Source of the DNA: Candidatus Omnitrophota bacterium
GTDB taxonomy: Bacteria > Omnitrophota > Omnitrophia > Omnitrophales > Danuiimicrobiaceae
Length of the DNA: 8,242 nucleotides
Direction: 5' to 3'
Assembly: GCA_016206955.1 (NCBI GenBank)
Contig: JACQQO010000102.1
Location: 1 to 8,242, forward strand
Below the pieces are notes generated by a model. It worked only from the letters and a program-made list of their open reading frames with translations, did no database searches and was not told the origin of the DNA. This document shows, piece after piece, positions 6,377-8,242 of the stretch. Position numbers and translations under genes: made by a program. Position 1 is the stretch's first letter, and each line of letters opens with the position of its first letter.

Positions 6377-7719
6377 TTACGGAAGAAACCGATCGTCAGG
6401 TTTCTGGGGTTTCCACGGACAGTCGTACGATTCGAGACGGCGAATTATTTGTAGCGCTGCACGGCCCACGATTTGACGGGCATGAATTTCTTCAAGAAGC
6501 GTTTCGCAAAGGCGCAGCCTGCGCCTTGGTGGATCAAAAAATTCAAAATGGCAAATATCCGGTTGTGGTCGTTGCCGATACCCTCAAAGCCCTCCAAGAT
6601 TTAGCTGCATTTTATCGATCCAGATTTTCAATTCCTACCGTTGCGGTTACGGGGAGCGCAGGAAAAACAACGACAAAAGAATGTATCGGAGTTTTGCTTT
6701 CCGATGTATTTCGAGTTCGCGTGGGCGCAGGCAATTGGAATAACCATATCGGCGTACCGCTTAATCTTTTTGGGCTTACAGCGGAAGATCAGTGTTTCGT
6801 CCTCGAATTTGGAGCAAGTCACGTCGGCGAAATTGCGCTTCTTTCGGAAATGGCTCAGCCGACGGTCGGCGTCATTACTGGAATTTATCCTGTTCATCTG
6901 GAAGGGTTCGGTTCTCTAGAACGGATTTATCAAGCAAAGTTGGAACTGGCCGATTTTTTGGATCGGAGGTATGGCACGGTGATTGCGAACGGAGATGATC
7001 CTGAACTTTTAAGACAATTGAGAGGCCGGAACTTCAATTTGGTTACCTTTGGAACGTCTTCGCATTGCGATTTCTGTCTCTCGGAGCTTGCGGCGGAGGA
7101 GGGTGTCGTTTATTTCAGAGTGAATGATCAATTTGAATTTAGGCTGTGCGGTTACGGCGCATTTAATGCACGAAACGCGCTTGCCGCAATCGCAACAGCC
7201 GGATATTTCAACTTAGATTTAGAATCCTTAAGTCAATCATGGCAGAGGCTCCCTGCGATTGAAGGGCGATTTTGCGTTAGTCAGTTAGGTTCTTCAGATA
7301 TTGAATTAATTGACGATTCATATAATGCCAACCCGAAATCATTTGAACAAGCCATCGAGTCTTTTTCGAAGTTGGCTTCTCGTCGGCGGAAAATTGTAAT
7401 TTCAGGCGATATGCTTGAACTGGGTGAAAACGCCTCGTCATATCATGAGTCATTGGGAAGGCATTTGGCTGAGCGGAAGATTGATTGGGTGATTGGCGTT
7501 GGGCCTTTAAGCCGATTGACAGTAGAACGATTCGCAGGCCTTAAGCTTGAAGGCAAGTCAGTTCATTTTAAAACGGCAGAAGAAGCTGGACAATTTGTCG
7601 CCTCCCTATTACGAGAGGGAGATACGATTCTAATTAAGGGCTCACATGGGATGCGGCTTGATCGAGTTCGATGTTTTTTAGAGCAGCATTTTAATACTGC
7701 GACGCCGGCCGGCGTTTAA
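6331..7719 (+). CDS. murF: UDP-MurNAc-tripeptide:D-alanyl-D-alanine ligase
   Basis: MurF attaches D-Ala-D-Ala to UDP-MurNAc-tripeptide, completing the cytoplasmic pentapeptide precursor. The 462-residue sequence begins MFTLREIAETCDGKL, typical for the family, which supports ATG 6331; AAAGGA lies just upstream. Motifs in order are STDSRTIRDGELFVAL (28-43), the ATP-binding GSAGKTT (108-114), GNWNNHIGVPL (134-144), EFGASHVGEI (159-168), HLEGFGS (189-195), K203 in YQAKLEL as the probable carbamylated lysine, DDSYNANP (328-335), SGDMLELG (358-365) and KGSHGMRLD (436-444). Its N-terminal domain closely parallels that of MurE upstream, as expected for paralogous Mur ligases. A small variation is ITGIYPVHLEG where many members have a TN-x-x-x-AHLEG pattern. 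The gene is complete and shows no sign of damage. Confidence 0.97.
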   Translation: MFTLREIAETCDGKLITEETDRQVSGVSTDSRTIRDGELFVALHGPRFDGHEFLQEAFRKGAACALVDQKIQNGKYPVVVVADTLKALQDLAAFYRSRFSIPTVAVTGSAGKTTTKECIGVLLSDVFRVRVGAGNWNNHIGVPLNLFGLTAEDQCFVLEFGASHVGEIALLSEMAQPTVGVITGIYPVHLEGFGSLERIYQAKLELADFLDRRYGTVIANGDDPELLRQLRGRNFNLVTFGTSSHCDFCLSELAAEEGVVYFRVNDQFEFRLCGYGAFNARNALAAIATAGYFNLDLESLSQSWQRLPAIEGRFCVSQLGSSDIELIDDSYNANPKSFEQAIESFSKLASRRRKIVISGDMLELGENASSYHESLGRHLAERKIDWVIGVGPLSRLTVERFAGLKLEGKSVHFKTAEEAGQFVASLLREGDTILIKGSHGMRLDRVRCFLEQHFNTATPAGV

Positions 7720-7725
7720 TTTTTG
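7701..7725 (+). terminator. GC-rich hairpin with T-rich tail at the murF end
   Basis: A perfect 14-base palindrome, ACGCCGGCCGGCGT (7702-7715), can fold as a six-pair stem (7701-7706 with 7711-7716, the outer pair G-U) around a GGCC loop. It is followed by TAATTTTTG, a weak U-tract. It covers the last sense codons of murF, and the stop codon lies in the T-rich tail. The form fits a weak intrinsic terminator or an attenuator reducing read-through into mraY. Full termination inside a mur cluster would be unusual, so a role in message stability is an alternative. Confidence 0.35.
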
Positions 7726-7737
7726 TCCATCATTGAT

Positions 7738-7742
7738 AAGGA
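7738..7742 (+). promoter_or_regulatory. Ribosome binding site of mraY deciding a GTG start
   Basis: AAGGA sits six bases before GTG 7749. It fixes the mraY start at a GTG: this is where the reading frame begins to look like the MraY N-terminus, and no in-frame ATG lies nearby. Confidence 0.7.
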
Positions 7743-7748
7743 TATTTT

Positions 7749-8242
7749 GTGTTTTATTATCTGCTTTATCCCTTACGAGAATATTCGATTTTTTTTAATC
7801 TTTTCAAATATATTTCGTTTCGCTCCGTTGGGGCAAGCGTGACTGCTTTTTTGCTTGTTCTTGTTTTGGGCCCTATGATCATTCGGTGGCTTTCAGGTTT
7901 AAGCATCGTTAACTTAACCCAACGGGAACATGCCGAGAAAATCCATTCTTTCTACGCCCAAAAAAACACGGTTCCGACCATGGGCGGAATCCTCATTGTT
8001 GGAAGTTTATTGATCACCAACTTGCTTTGGGGAAATCTAGGGAACCGATTTCTTTTAACTTCATTATTGGTTGTTGTTTGGTTTGGGTTGATCGGTTTTA
8101 TCGATGATTGGCTTAAGCTGAAGCGAAAAAACGCGCGCGGACTTTCAAGTCTGGTTAAGTTGATTGGGCAATTATCGATGGGGATTATCATTGGAAGTTA
8201 TTTGTATTTGGATCCCACTTTTTCCAAACTGCTTTACGTCCC
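7749..8242 (+). CDS. mraY: Phospho-MurNAc-pentapeptide transferase (partial, 3' end missing)
   Basis: MraY is the inner-membrane enzyme that moves phospho-MurNAc-pentapeptide from UDP to undecaprenyl phosphate, forming lipid I. The window holds the first 164 codons, somewhat under half of a usual MraY of about 360 residues, and the frame runs off the right edge with no stop. It starts MFYYLLYPLREY, typical of the family, from GTG 7749 with AAGGA upstream. Visible features are hydrophobic segments at about 27-48, 79-97 and 101-118, the PTMGG motif (76-80), the catalytic-site aspartates D119-D120 in GFIDDWLKLKRK, and GLSSLVKLIGQ (131-141) with K137. The residues just before PTMGG read TV rather than the common GT. 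It follows murF by 29 bases, the standard murE-murF-mraY order. Confidence 0.95.
   Translation, partial: MFYYLLYPLREYSIFFNLFKYISFRSVGASVTAFLLVLVLGPMIIRWLSGLSIVNLTQREHAEKIHSFYAQKNTVPTMGGILIVGSLLITNLLWGNLGNRFLLTSLLVVVWFGLIGFIDDWLKLKRKNARGLSSLVKLIGQLSMGIIIGSYLYLDPTFSKLLYV

Noticed and set aside
6641..6919. Alternative + strand frames inside murF (also 6792-6998)
   Set aside because: They are embedded in the MurF ATPase domain, whose motifs are intact in the main frame.
4859..7719. murE and murF as a duplicated or fused gene
   Set aside because: Their similarity is the ordinary paralogy of Mur ligases. Each has its own family-specific motifs, DNPR for MurE and DDSYNANP for MurF.
7952..8191. Open frame on the minus strand within mraY
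   Set aside because: It is antisense to a strongly conserved MraY coding region, has no ribosome site, and its translation looks compositionally random.

Overview
The window is a compact stretch of bacterial chromosome with every gene on the + strand and no gap longer than about 60 bases. It runs from the tail of an unidentified gene, through nucleotide-metabolism and signalling genes and a short envelope block, into the start of a peptidoglycan precursor cluster (murE-murF-mraY). mraY is cut off by the right edge.

Organism: a Gram-negative (two-membrane) bacterium of moderate GC is the best inference. The murE product carries the DNPR motif of meso-diaminopimelate-adding ligases, and a TonB/TolA-type protein lies just upstream. 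The gene order before murE (no ftsL or ftsI) differs from that of model proteobacteria. Together with the divergent proteins this suggests a little-cultured lineage, possibly in or near the PVC group or Omnitrophota. That is a guess from style, not a match.

Layout. (1) 1-115: C-terminal end of an unknown protein. (2) 139-1730: a HIT-family nucleotide hydrolase/phosphorylase and a dGTPase-like HD phosphohydrolase, joined by a TGATG stop/start overlap; both probably act on nucleotides. (3) 1772-3322: a three-part signalling protein with an N-terminal sensor-like region, a GAF domain and an HD-GYP domain that has lost several expected metal ligands. (4) 3334-4801: three genes read through GTGA and ATGA overlaps. 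They encode a 63-residue single-pass membrane protein, a 157-residue membrane-anchored protein of unknown function, and a TonB/TolA-like protein with the SxxxH transmembrane motif. (5) 4859-8242: murE, murF (overlapping murE by 46 bases) and the first 164 codons of mraY. These enzymes add meso-DAP, then D-Ala-D-Ala, and then transfer the UDP-MurNAc-pentapeptide to undecaprenyl phosphate at the inner membrane.

The best candidate for something undescribed is the block at 1772-4801: an apparently degenerate HD-GYP protein followed by three coupled envelope genes, where ftsL/ftsI would usually precede murE. The rest is recognisable housekeeping machinery. I found no mobile elements, CRISPR arrays, tRNA or rRNA genes.
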